Assembly: GCA_022447185.1 (NCBI GenBank)
Contig: JAKVAY010000042.1
Coordinates: forward strand, 52,807 to 116,806
From: Fuerstiella sp.
Lineage (GTDB): Bacteria; Planctomycetota; Planctomycetia; Planctomycetales; Planctomycetaceae
Reading direction: 5' to 3'
DNA length: 64,000 nt
In this document: positions 7,606-15,498 of the stretch, in pieces
How the letters are laid out: each line of letters begins with the position of its first letter
Numbering within the stretch: position 1 is the stretch's first letter
Position numbers and translations under genes: made by a program
The notes under the pieces: model-generated
Database searches by the model: none
What the model was told of the DNA's origin: nothing
Seen by the model: the letters and a program-made list of their open reading frames with translations, nothing else

Positions 7606-10002
7606 ATGAAACCTACCCTGTTCACTCTTACGACTCTAATTGCATTGTCCGGATGCGCGACTTCACTTCTTGAAGAACGGGTGATCAGCGATTTCGTGAC
7701 GGCACTGGAGGAAGAAAACGTTCCCGCAATGCGTCGTGTGGTTTCAGATGATTTTGAGCGTAAGGTGAGATTGTCAGATGATACGTTCCGGGATCTGAAT
7801 ATTGTCAAGCTGCCTAAAGGGGAGCTCGAGATTCTGGACATTGCAGAGCCGACGGATGAAAGTCGCAGTGTCATCGTGTGCGATGATGCTGGTAACAAAT
7901 ATAAGTTCGAGCTGATTCTGGACCCAGGGAATAATCGCTGGTCCGTCAATGATGTCGTCGTCCGCCAGCAAAAGAAGTGGAAGAAGGTACGCTCCAACGT
8001 TACGTGGCCGACCAGTCAGGTCCTGGACCTTGTGTTCAGTGTTCGCGAATACCTGGATACATGGTCGACATTTGAGCGTAGTCAGATACTCAGCAGGTCG
8101 TCCCCTGCGATGGCAGCTTCACTTGAATCAGTGCCGGAATCCTGGCTGCCGCTGATTACCAACGGAATTGCCGCTAACTATGACCCGGCACTGGCACGAA
8201 AGCCTGAAGCACAGTTGAACAATAATGCCGCTGTCGTGCGCATGCCCGTGCGGGGTGGATATCTGCTGGTGAGCGCTGTCCTGGTTGACAATCGCTGGCT
8301 GATGGATGATATCGAAATCCACAGTCGAAGTGATGCCGGACATCCAGGGTCCGTACGCCGTCAGGCAGATGCTGTTGGTAGCCTGGGTCGTTTTCTGAAT
8401 GCTTTCTCATCAGGAAATACGCAGATGCTGCAGGACTCTTCCACACAAAAATTTTATGGTTCAACATTGCAGTTTGCAGATTTGAAACTGGTATCACTTC
8501 CGTCACCGGATCTCGCACCAAAAGAAGTCAGTATCCGAGCATTTTCAGGTCGTGTAACGATTGTCGTTCCGACAGAAAGTGAAATCGTTCGGTTCGATCT
8601 CGTTGATCCTGACCGGTCAGTTGACAAACAGATTGTCCGCACCAGTAAACCACGACAATTTTTGGTCGATGACGTCATTCTTAACGACAGGAGTCGTCGC
8701 AACGAACGGACACTCGGGTCTGTGTTTACCGCACCAGCCCGCGCGTCACTCTTTGTGACAGCAATGCAGGCACGTGATATCCAGATGTTGAAGCAGCTTT
8801 CCACCCGAGAGTTCAATGCGGCCGTTTGGGATCAAATTTCTCCGGAATTGCTCAGTCGAATGACACTTCCTTCGGCTCAGCTCAATGACATTGTACTGGA
8901 AGGCAGCAGTGTCCGCGGGAATCGTACTGAGTTGACGTACAGGACATCGAATGGTGTCGCGGTCCGTTGCCGCATGCTGGATCAGGTTGGTCGTCTGGCG
9001 GTCGATGACTTCCAGTTTCCAAATGCTCAGGATCAGATTTTGTCATTGAGAGTGCAGTCTGCTCTGCAGATTCCGGTCGCTGAATTTACTGTTGCATGGC
9101 GAGCAAATGATTTGACGGCTCTGAAGGAAGCATGTTCCATTAGATTCAATCGACTCGTACTGAACCATTTTGCCACACTGCCTGAGGATACGTTTCATCT
9201 GGGCGACCGTCTCGATACTGCGTTGAGATCCACCCGGGTCACAGAAGAACGAGCCACGGTCCACATGGGTCTGGCCTCGGTGGATACGGCTGAAGTCCAT
9301 CTGATTCAGGAGCACGATCGCTGGGTAATCGACGATATTTCAATTCCGGACCGGGATCGTCAGACAGTTCGGATTCGCAACCTGCTTCGTCAGCAGGTTG
9401 CTGACAATATGCTGACACGCAGTGCCAAGCTGCGACAGACGGATCACACGTTAATTCAGGATCAACAGCAGGCGCAGCAACACCAGATCCGCGTCGCTCG
9501 TCCGGTGCAGAACGTTCATCACGCTGGCGGGTTTATGCCAAAACAAAAACCAGTGGTAACGGCTGGTTTAGAGGTATTTGGACCAAATTCCACAGATATA
9601 GCTAGAAAACTCAGTAATCCGGACGTGAGTACCGGGTTTCAATCGGGCGACTCAAACGCTGAACATCGCGTTGATGAGAGCGGAGCAATGCTGCCGGCAG
9701 CAGGTGAACGAACCAGTATGGGACGTGGGCTAGTCGAGTCTTTGGATGGAGACGCTGCTAGTGTTGACCTCGTGGATGACGATTCCAGCATCATTCCTGA
9801 GATGTTTGAATCCGTGCCTCGGCTCAAACCGGTTCCTCAGGTTCCCGACGGTGATCCGGTTGACGATGGTGAATACCTTCACTTCGGGCCGGGTATTCGT
9901 CAATCCGACTCCATTCCGACTGAATCGATCGTGGACCGAAGTCCATCGGTGATTTCAGAGATACTGGACCTCGGAAGGAACCCCGTTCAGGTGGATCCGT
10001 AG
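7606..10002 (+). CDS. Lipoprotein with five tandem NTF2-like modules
   Basis: A 798-residue protein starting MKPTLFTLTTLIALSGC, a classical lipoprotein signal with lipidation at Cys17. About five modules of roughly 120 residues follow. Each opens with a helix such as VISDFVTALEEENVPAMRRV, LGRFLNAFSSGNTQMLQD, ASLFVTAMQARDIQMLKQL or VAEFTVAWRANDLTALKEA. Each closes with a strand such as NRWSVNDVVV, NRWLMDDIEI, RQFLVDDVIL, GRLAVDDFQF or DRWVIDDISI. This helix-then-sheet pattern resembles DUF4878/NTF2-like folds, an inference from pattern only. The last 200 residues are low complexity and acidic. A GTG at 7576 is an alternative start, but the ATG at 7606 puts the signal peptide first. Function unknown. 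Confidence 0.75.
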   Translation: MKPTLFTLTTLIALSGCATSLLEERVISDFVTALEEENVPAMRRVVSDDFERKVRLSDDTFRDLNIVKLPKGELEILDIAEPTDESRSVIVCDDAGNKYKFELILDPGNNRWSVNDVVVRQQKKWKKVRSNVTWPTSQVLDLVFSVREYLDTWSTFERSQILSRSSPAMAASLESVPESWLPLITNGIAANYDPALARKPEAQLNNNAAVVRMPVRGGYLLVSAVLVDNRWLMDDIEIHSRSDAGHPGSVRRQADAVGSLGRFLNAFSSGNTQMLQDSSTQKFYGSTLQFADLKLVSLPSPDLAPKEVSIRAFSGRVTIVVPTESEIVRFDLVDPDRSVDKQIVRTSKPRQFLVDDVILNDRSRRNERTLGSVFTAPARASLFVTAMQARDIQMLKQLSTREFNAAVWDQISPELLSRMTLPSAQLNDIVLEGSSVRGNRTELTYRTSNGVAVRCRMLDQVGRLAVDDFQFPNAQDQILSLRVQSALQIPVAEFTVAWRANDLTALKEACSIRFNRLVLNHFATLPEDTFHLGDRLDTALRSTRVTEERATVHMGLASVDTAEVHLIQEHDRWVIDDISIPDRDRQTVRIRNLLRQQVADNMLTRSAKLRQTDHTLIQDQQQAQQHQIRVARPVQNVHHAGGFMPKQKPVVTAGLEVFGPNSTDIARKLSNPDVSTGFQSGDSNAEHRVDESGAMLPAAGERTSMGRGLVESLDGDAASVDLVDDDSSIIPEMFESVPRLKPVPQVPDGDPVDDGEYLHFGPGIRQSDSIPTESIVDRSPSVISEILDLGRNPVQVDP

Positions 10003-10212
10003 GGTCTGAACATCCGGGAGTGCGGGGCAATTCCTGAATTCGGCATGGTCGTCAACAACTGGATTTGGGCGATCGCTTATGATAGTGTGCAGCTTCCCAC
10101 TGTCAGAAAGATATCTAGGTCAGTGCGCATTTGCGGTCAGGCCTGGGCGACCTGGGATAAGTCATTTCGGCAACACACTAACGGGCCTCGGCCTCACGGA
10201 GACAGAACAGAC

Positions 10213-10656
10213 ATGGCCAAAAGCCGACTCAGCATGCGGCGAGAAGTTGAGGCTGCGGACGCCGGTGGGAAGAAGACTCCAAAACGGAAAAAAAAATCCA
10301 CCGTCAAGAAGAAAGCGACACGCAAAAAAGCTACGTCGCGTGCGCGTCGAACAAAAGATGTGGCGCCTCGCAGACGTCTCGTGTGGGTTGTTTACAGTAG
10401 TACGATGCGGGAAGAAGGTCGCTACCTTTACCACGAACGTGATAAGGCCGATGGAAAGCTTGAACAATTGATGGCGAGGGGAAAACGCCGCTACTTTATT
10501 CAACCTATCAAAGAGCCTCTGGATTCCGAAGGGAATCCGATAGCGGAAGAGACGGCCGTATCGCCCAAGTCAGCCCCTAAGAAGTCAGTGAAGAAGTCGT
10601 CCCCAACACTCGATGGAGACGCAGAAGATACGGGAGAGGCGGAAGAAGACGAGTGA
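10213..10656 (+). CDS. Lys-rich small protein, unknown function
   Basis: A 147-residue protein. The first third is a very basic tail (KKTPKRKKKSTVKKKATRKK) like histone-H1-type or AlgP-type tails. The centre is a compact segment (RRLVWVVYSSTMREEGRYLY followed by HERDKADGKLEQLMA), and the end is acidic. The basic tail suggests nucleic-acid binding, possibly nucleoid or ribosome associated, but no catalytic motif is visible. The start at 10213 is the first in-frame ATG that gives this tail; the frame is open further upstream without protein-like sequence. It lies upstream of the MfnB gene with a gap that does not prove an operon. Confidence 0.65.
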   Translation: MAKSRLSMRREVEAADAGGKKTPKRKKKSTVKKKATRKKATSRARRTKDVAPRRRLVWVVYSSTMREEGRYLYHERDKADGKLEQLMARGKRRYFIQPIKEPLDSEGNPIAEETAVSPKSAPKKSVKKSSPTLDGDAEDTGEAEEDE

Positions 10657-10791
10657 GTCACACGTGGCCAGTTGCAGATCGAGGTTCTGGTCGCGGCTGA
10701 TTCCAGTGATCATCCGGCTACCCAACCCGGATTTTATATAGCTAAAGTTTGCATTCGAAGGCCGTGCCGGACAGTTGCTGATGAGCGAACG

Positions 10792-11547
10792 ATGCATAGG
10801 TCGGTAAAGTTGCTCGTCTCTGTCCGCAGTTCAAAGGAAGCCCTGGCCGCCTTTGAGGGCGGAGCCGATATCATCGATGTAAAGGATCCGTCGAATGGTT
10901 CCCTGGGCTTGGCTCAGTCATGTGTGATCGAGCAAATTACGGATCTGATCCACGCGAGATCCCCAAATATGATGATCTCAGCAGCGCTGGGTGAAGTTTC
11001 GGAATCGACAGTTTCGAATGCGGTCAATCTGAGTGCGGTCTCACATCTGACCCTGGTCAAGTCCGGTCTGTCCGGCCTTTTGTCACTTCCGACTCCCTGG
11101 CAGAAAGCGTGGCATCGATTTCGAGAGATGACAAGTCTCCGTCATTCGAAGACGCAGTGGGTTGCCGTTGCCTATGCAGACGAACGGAGGTCTGATTCAC
11201 CATCTGTGATGGACGTGCTCGAAGAAGGACATCGGATTGGGTGCCCCTTTTTGCTTATCGATACGTTTCAAAAGGATGGAACAAGTCTGCTGGACTGGGT
11301 TTCTCAACGAAACCTGGACAGAATCAGACGTCGTACAAGAGACCTTGGGATGAAGCTTGCGCTGGCAGGTCAGATCACCACTGGACTTTTACCGCAGGTT
11401 CTTTGCTGCGATCCGGATATCGTCGCTGTTCGAGGATCTGTATGTGCTGACGGTCATCGTGGCAAAACCGTAACAAGATCGCGTGTCCGCAGTTTTGCGG
11501 CAATTCTCGGACAGCAGCAGCGACAATGGCAGCGGATGGAGAGCTGA
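10792..11547 (+). CDS. mfnB: (5-formylfuran-3-yl)methyl phosphate synthase family (MfnB)
   Basis: A 251-residue TIM-barrel protein of the DUF556/MfnB family. In methanogens MfnB condenses two glyceraldehyde-3-phosphate molecules to the furan precursor of methanofuran. Family hallmarks are KLLVSVRSSKEALAAFEGGA, IIDVKDPSNGSLG with the Schiff-base-type lysine, SAALGE, HLTLVKSGLSG, and the AGQITTGLLPQV and AVRGSVC segments. Planctomycetes are known to carry tetrahydromethanopterin/methanofuran C1-transfer genes, which fits. No other methanofuran gene is next to it. I chose the ATG at 10792 since the frame upstream to 10672 lacks family similarity. Confidence 0.82.
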   Translation: MHRSVKLLVSVRSSKEALAAFEGGADIIDVKDPSNGSLGLAQSCVIEQITDLIHARSPNMMISAALGEVSESTVSNAVNLSAVSHLTLVKSGLSGLLSLPTPWQKAWHRFREMTSLRHSKTQWVAVAYADERRSDSPSVMDVLEEGHRIGCPFLLIDTFQKDGTSLLDWVSQRNLDRIRRRTRDLGMKLALAGQITTGLLPQVLCCDPDIVAVRGSVCADGHRGKTVTRSRVRSFAAILGQQQRQWQRMES

Positions 11548-11662
11548 TTCATGCCGGAATCCACCACAGTCTGGAGTGTCAGAATCGGCTTTTAACATTG
11601 CCGACGGACAACTACGATTTATTTTGGCCCTTTGTTCTCTGGCTTCAAATGCGGAATATCCG

Positions 11663-12586
11663 ATGACTACTCGCAGAACATTTCTTCGGCAATCGGTTGT
11701 GGGAGCCGGTGGCCTTGTCTCCGGTTCATCATTGCTACCGTCAGCGTCCGCCGCTCAATTGTCGTTACCAACATCTCTAAAGGGTCGTCTCTACAAAACA
11801 CTGAAGATCGGAATGATCGATGTTCCCGGAAAATTGACAGACAGATTCAGGGCTGTCAAAGAAGCCGGATTTCATGGAGTTGAAGTCGAAACACCTCGTC
11901 TTGACATCTCCGCAACAAAAGAAGCGATTGCAGAAACGGGACTGCCTGTTGACGGATCTGTGATATCCAGTCACTGGGTTGTGCGTCACACGGATCCATC
12001 TTCGGGCGTGCGGAAAAAAGCTCTGGAGACGCTCAAACGTTCGTTGGAAGAGACCCACCTGGTTGGCGGCAATACGGTGCTGTTGGTTGCCGGACACGGT
12101 AAAGATGGTTCCGAAGCAGACATTTGGAAACGCTGTATCGACAACGTATCGCAGGCCATTCCACTGGCGGCGGAACTGGGAGTGTTCATTGCAATTGAAA
12201 ACGTGTGGAACCACTTCATGTATGAGCACTCCGGTGATCGCAACCAATCGGCCCGGAAGTATGTTGAATTTGTCGATGAGTTGAATTCCCCATGGGTTGG
12301 AATGCAGTTTGATATCGGGAATCACTGGAAATACGGCAGCATGGGAGACTGGATTCGTCAGCTGGGCAAACGTATCGTCAAGCTCGATCTCAAAGGGTTT
12401 TCGCGAGCTCAGGACGAATTCGCCGACATCGGTGAGGGAGATCTGGACTGGAGTGATGTTCGAAGAGCTCTGCTGGACATCAACTTTACGGGCTGGGCCG
12501 CTGCCGAAGTGCGCAAAGGCGATCTGAACCGCCTGAAAAATATTTCGTCACAAATGGATCAGGTATTCGGACTGCAGGACGTATGA
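11663..12586 (+). CDS. Tat-exported sugar phosphate isomerase/epimerase-like TIM barrel
   Basis: A 307-residue protein. The N terminus MTTRRTFLRQSVVGAGGLVS is a twin-arginine (Tat) signal, so the folded protein is exported. The mature part is an AP-endonuclease-2/xylose-isomerase-like TIM barrel: KEAGFHGVEVETP, GNTVLLVAG, AAELGVFIAIENVWN (Glu ligand), GMQFDIGNHW (Asp/His ligands), VKLDLKGF and EGDLDW. Members of this family in planctomycetes are thought to isomerise or epimerise sugars, but the substrate is unknown. Its stop overlaps the rsmG start by four bases (ATGA), so the two genes are translationally coupled despite unrelated roles. Confidence 0.84.
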   Translation: MTTRRTFLRQSVVGAGGLVSGSSLLPSASAAQLSLPTSLKGRLYKTLKIGMIDVPGKLTDRFRAVKEAGFHGVEVETPRLDISATKEAIAETGLPVDGSVISSHWVVRHTDPSSGVRKKALETLKRSLEETHLVGGNTVLLVAGHGKDGSEADIWKRCIDNVSQAIPLAAELGVFIAIENVWNHFMYEHSGDRNQSARKYVEFVDELNSPWVGMQFDIGNHWKYGSMGDWIRQLGKRIVKLDLKGFSRAQDEFADIGEGDLDWSDVRRALLDINFTGWAAAEVRKGDLNRLKNISSQMDQVFGLQDV

Positions 12587-13221
12587 GCCATGTTCATACG
12601 CTGAAGGAGGCTCTGTCTGCACATTCGTTCACAGTGACCGATGACCAGCAGTCGCTTCTGCAACAATACTGTCAGCACCTGTGGAGATGGAACAGCCGAC
12701 TTAATCTCACTCGACACACGAATTTTGAAGCATTCGTGACACGAGACCTCAATGACAGTCACCAGGTGGAGAAGCACCTGCACGCGGGCGAATCAATTCT
12801 GGATGCGGGAGCAGGTGGTGGGGTGCCAGGCATCGTACTGGCCATCCTGAATCCGGAAATCGTAGTGTCTCTGTCGGAAAGTACTCAGAAAAAGGCGACG
12901 GCCCTGCAGGAAATGGTTGCTCAGCTGAGGTTGCCGATCGACATATTTGCAGAACGAGCTGAAGACGTTTTGAACAGCCATTCTTTCGACACCATCACGG
13001 CACGCGCGGTAGCTCCGCTGAAAAAATTGATCCTGTTATTTCGTCCTCACCGGAATCGAATTGGCCGACTTTTGCTGGTCAAGGGCCCGAATTGGGCCCG
13101 CGAGCGTGACGAGGCCTATCATGCCGGATTGCTTGCAGGCATTGAGGTCCAGGTAGTTTCAGAATACACGACGAACGGCCGAACAGGACTCAGCGTTGTC
13201 CTGGAGGTCCGGATTCACTAG
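12583..13221 (+). CDS. rsmG: 16S rRNA (guanine527-N7)-methyltransferase RsmG
   Basis: A 212-residue class I SAM-dependent methyltransferase, normal length for RsmG (GidB), which methylates N7 of G527 in 16S rRNA. The family pattern is clear: LQQYCQHLWRWNSRLNLTRH near the N terminus, the SAM loop ILDAGAGGGVPGIVLAI, the ESTQKKATALQEM helix and TITARAVAPLKKLI. It overlaps the preceding TIM-barrel gene by four bases. It is not beside mnmG or parA/parB, its common neighbours near origins in many bacteria. Confidence 0.92.
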   Translation: MSHVHTLKEALSAHSFTVTDDQQSLLQQYCQHLWRWNSRLNLTRHTNFEAFVTRDLNDSHQVEKHLHAGESILDAGAGGGVPGIVLAILNPEIVVSLSESTQKKATALQEMVAQLRLPIDIFAERAEDVLNSHSFDTITARAVAPLKKLILLFRPHRNRIGRLLLVKGPNWARERDEAYHAGLLAGIEVQVVSEYTTNGRTGLSVVLEVRIH

Positions 13222-13514
13222 TCAATTCGTGAGCAAGACCAGATGAGTTTTAAGCTGGACTCATTGATCCTGTTCCGGCATTTTCTGCCGTGACCGACCG
13301 CTGAATCTGAGATTCCGTCCGAAAAACAGTCTTCATCACCCTACGCAGGAACATTGAGAAAACTCCTGTTTCGGTGAAATGCGAATTTCTTCTAAACTTT
13401 CATCTGTGGGGCCGTGTGGTTTTGGTGTCCAGGAAAGTATCCCCTGGCCAAAACTCCGTTCATGGAACGGCAAATGTCGCCGTGATTCGGCGTCTTCTGG
13501 AAAGGAATCCAAAA

Positions 13515-15113
13515 ATGCAGGTCAGTCGATTAGGTTTCTGGGCCCATATGGTTGTTGCGGGGGTCGTATCGCTGTCTCTGATGCCTTCTGCTGTGGGTCA
13601 ACGAACCCGTTTGAGCGCTCTCGAAAGGAATTTCGAGGAGGTGCTCGATGACACCGGTCGTCGAACACCCGGACTGGAAGACCTGCGGAATAGTGGTTTC
13701 AGCGATCAACCTCCCGTCGATCTTTCCCGAATTGATAAACGCCCGCTGATCAACCTTCTCAAAGAAGCCGTTGCCGAGGCAAGGATTCTCTACAATTCGC
13801 TCCGCAGCGATGCTTCGAGGAATCCGGAACTTCAACGCAGTCTGCGCGAAGTGGTTAAGATAAGAGGTATTGCATCTTACGCCGTAGAGGATCTCGAAAA
13901 TGGCGAAGATCTTAATCGTATGTTTCCGGGAATACACAAGCTTAATACGGATTGGCGCCTCCTCTCGCACCAGCTGGGTCAATCACCGCGAATCAGTCGC
14001 AAGACGCTGGATATCGTCGATCGCATTGATCGAATCGAACGTTCAATGGAGGAGATGTTCCAGCTTTCAGCTCCGATGGATCGGCGAGCACTGGTTACGG
14101 AGTTTGCCGGACTTGAGGCGATGCTGGAAAATCTACTTGAAGAGCTGCAACTGGATCCTCAGAGTACGGACCGCTCCATTGAGCTGATTTACGACACGCG
14201 GAAGCTTGGACAACAGTCTCGCTATATTGAGGATCTCGTTCTGGATGGTGAACGATATGAACAGATAGTCCGTGAATTCAATCGTTTTTCGACACAATGG
14301 GAGTCACTGCTAAGGAATCTGCGTGGTATCGATAACAGGTATGTCCGCCGCAGCACGCGACGTATCGCGGACGGAAACAGCAGAATTAACGATCTGCTTT
14401 GGCTGGAGAAGTCCACGAATCGGGAACACCTGCACCAACTGGCCAATTCACTCATTACAAGTGTGGATGAATTTTTCACAAGGACTCCGCTGAAGCTTGT
14501 CGTGCATCTGAAAAATGTGGACTCCATCCTGGAAACTGCGCATGATTTCTATGGCACCGTGCAGCACTTCAAGCAAAGTGTTGACAACAATGATGACGAT
14601 GTGACGCTTCTCGAAAATTACGGATATGTGGAGGAATACGGGAGCTCTTTCATTCGCTCGTTTTCCACGCTGCGTAGTTCGGCCGGTAAAGTGGTGTTGC
14701 AGGAAATTGAATCAAGCATTGGCTCGCTGCGTGCGGAACTGCATATTTCCGGCACGGTGGCGTCAGTAGATACACAACGTCTGGTCAGGAGAGCTGCGGC
14801 ACTTGAGAACCTGGCGGACCATCTGAAATTCGATGTCATTCACTGGCTGGAACGTGACCGCGAGTCTTATCGGGCAGACGCCCTCAAGTCCATGGATCGA
14901 TTTGTAGCGCGGTGTCGACGTATGCATCGATTAATGCAAAATCGACCAAACTTGGGTGAACTCCGACGTGAGGCAGCTGACCTGAACAACTCGTGGTCTG
15001 AGGTCTACAGATACCTTACTAGATGCCGGACCGACGATCGAAAGCATATCGGTGCATTGGCGCGGGACATTAATGCATTGCTCTATGAACTGGAAAGCCC
15101 GTTGCAGCAGTAA
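13515..15113 (+). CDS. Secreted alpha-helical protein, unknown function
   Basis: A 532-residue protein with a signal peptide (LGFWAHMVVAGVVSLSLMPS, cut near AVGQ). The mature part is almost wholly predicted helix, charged and low in cysteine. It contains a loosely repeated pattern of an Asn/Trp helix followed by an Arg-rich helix, seen around Trp147 (LNTDWRLLSHQLGQ), Trp262 (QWESLLRNLRGID) and Trp494 (LNNSWSEVYRYLTRC), each followed by an ARDI/ADGN/VDRI-type helix. This suggests a repeated helical bundle, perhaps structural in the periplasm. No enzyme motif was seen. The ATG at 13515 is chosen for the signal peptide; an upstream frame to 13374 is open. An intrinsic terminator follows. Confidence 0.65.
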   Translation: MQVSRLGFWAHMVVAGVVSLSLMPSAVGQRTRLSALERNFEEVLDDTGRRTPGLEDLRNSGFSDQPPVDLSRIDKRPLINLLKEAVAEARILYNSLRSDASRNPELQRSLREVVKIRGIASYAVEDLENGEDLNRMFPGIHKLNTDWRLLSHQLGQSPRISRKTLDIVDRIDRIERSMEEMFQLSAPMDRRALVTEFAGLEAMLENLLEELQLDPQSTDRSIELIYDTRKLGQQSRYIEDLVLDGERYEQIVREFNRFSTQWESLLRNLRGIDNRYVRRSTRRIADGNSRINDLLWLEKSTNREHLHQLANSLITSVDEFFTRTPLKLVVHLKNVDSILETAHDFYGTVQHFKQSVDNNDDDVTLLENYGYVEEYGSSFIRSFSTLRSSAGKVVLQEIESSIGSLRAELHISGTVASVDTQRLVRRAAALENLADHLKFDVIHWLERDRESYRADALKSMDRFVARCRRMHRLMQNRPNLGELRREAADLNNSWSEVYRYLTRCRTDDRKHIGALARDINALLYELESPLQQ

Positions 15114-15154
15114 TGATGCAGCCAATCAGGCGACAAATGTGCGATAAACCAATG

Positions 15155-15186
15155 AAGCCCGTCAGGTCAGTCTGTCGGGCTTTTTA
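15155..15186 (+). terminator. Intrinsic terminator
   Basis: AAGCCCG (15155-15161) pairs with CGGGCTT (15176-15182), continuing inward over one mismatch (TCAG/CTGT), and is followed by TTTAT. It sits 42 bases after the stop of the helical secreted protein. Confidence 0.75.
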
Positions 15187-15301
15187 TGTTCCGGGTTCGG
15201 CCATTTCCGCTGAATTGGTTTGTGGCTGCCGGATATAAGTGTGTGGTAATAAACCTCATACAGGCAATGACTTAAGCCGTATACGTTGGGCTCGGTCGCT
15301 A

Positions 15302-15331
15302 TTGACCGAGATTTTGGAAACGCCGTATATT
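15302..15331 (+). promoter_or_regulatory. Candidate sigma-70-type promoter for the lptD-like gene
   Basis: TTGACC at 15302-15307 and TATATT at 15326-15331 are separated by 18 bases, close to a housekeeping promoter. It lies about 170 bases before the chosen ATG, in a 312-base gap after a terminator. Found by eye only. Confidence 0.3.
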
Positions 15332-15498
15332 TCATGTGGTCAGGTTCGTTTAATTTATGAGAGTGGATTGATTCCATTCCCATTGGCCGGTTTTCCTTCC
15401 GCTCGCGATTCTTACGGGCAGCGGCCGCAATTCTCTGTCTCATCCGAAATCTTTCCATTTTCAACACCGCAGTTGCCGTGTTGTGTTCTTTCTGTCGA

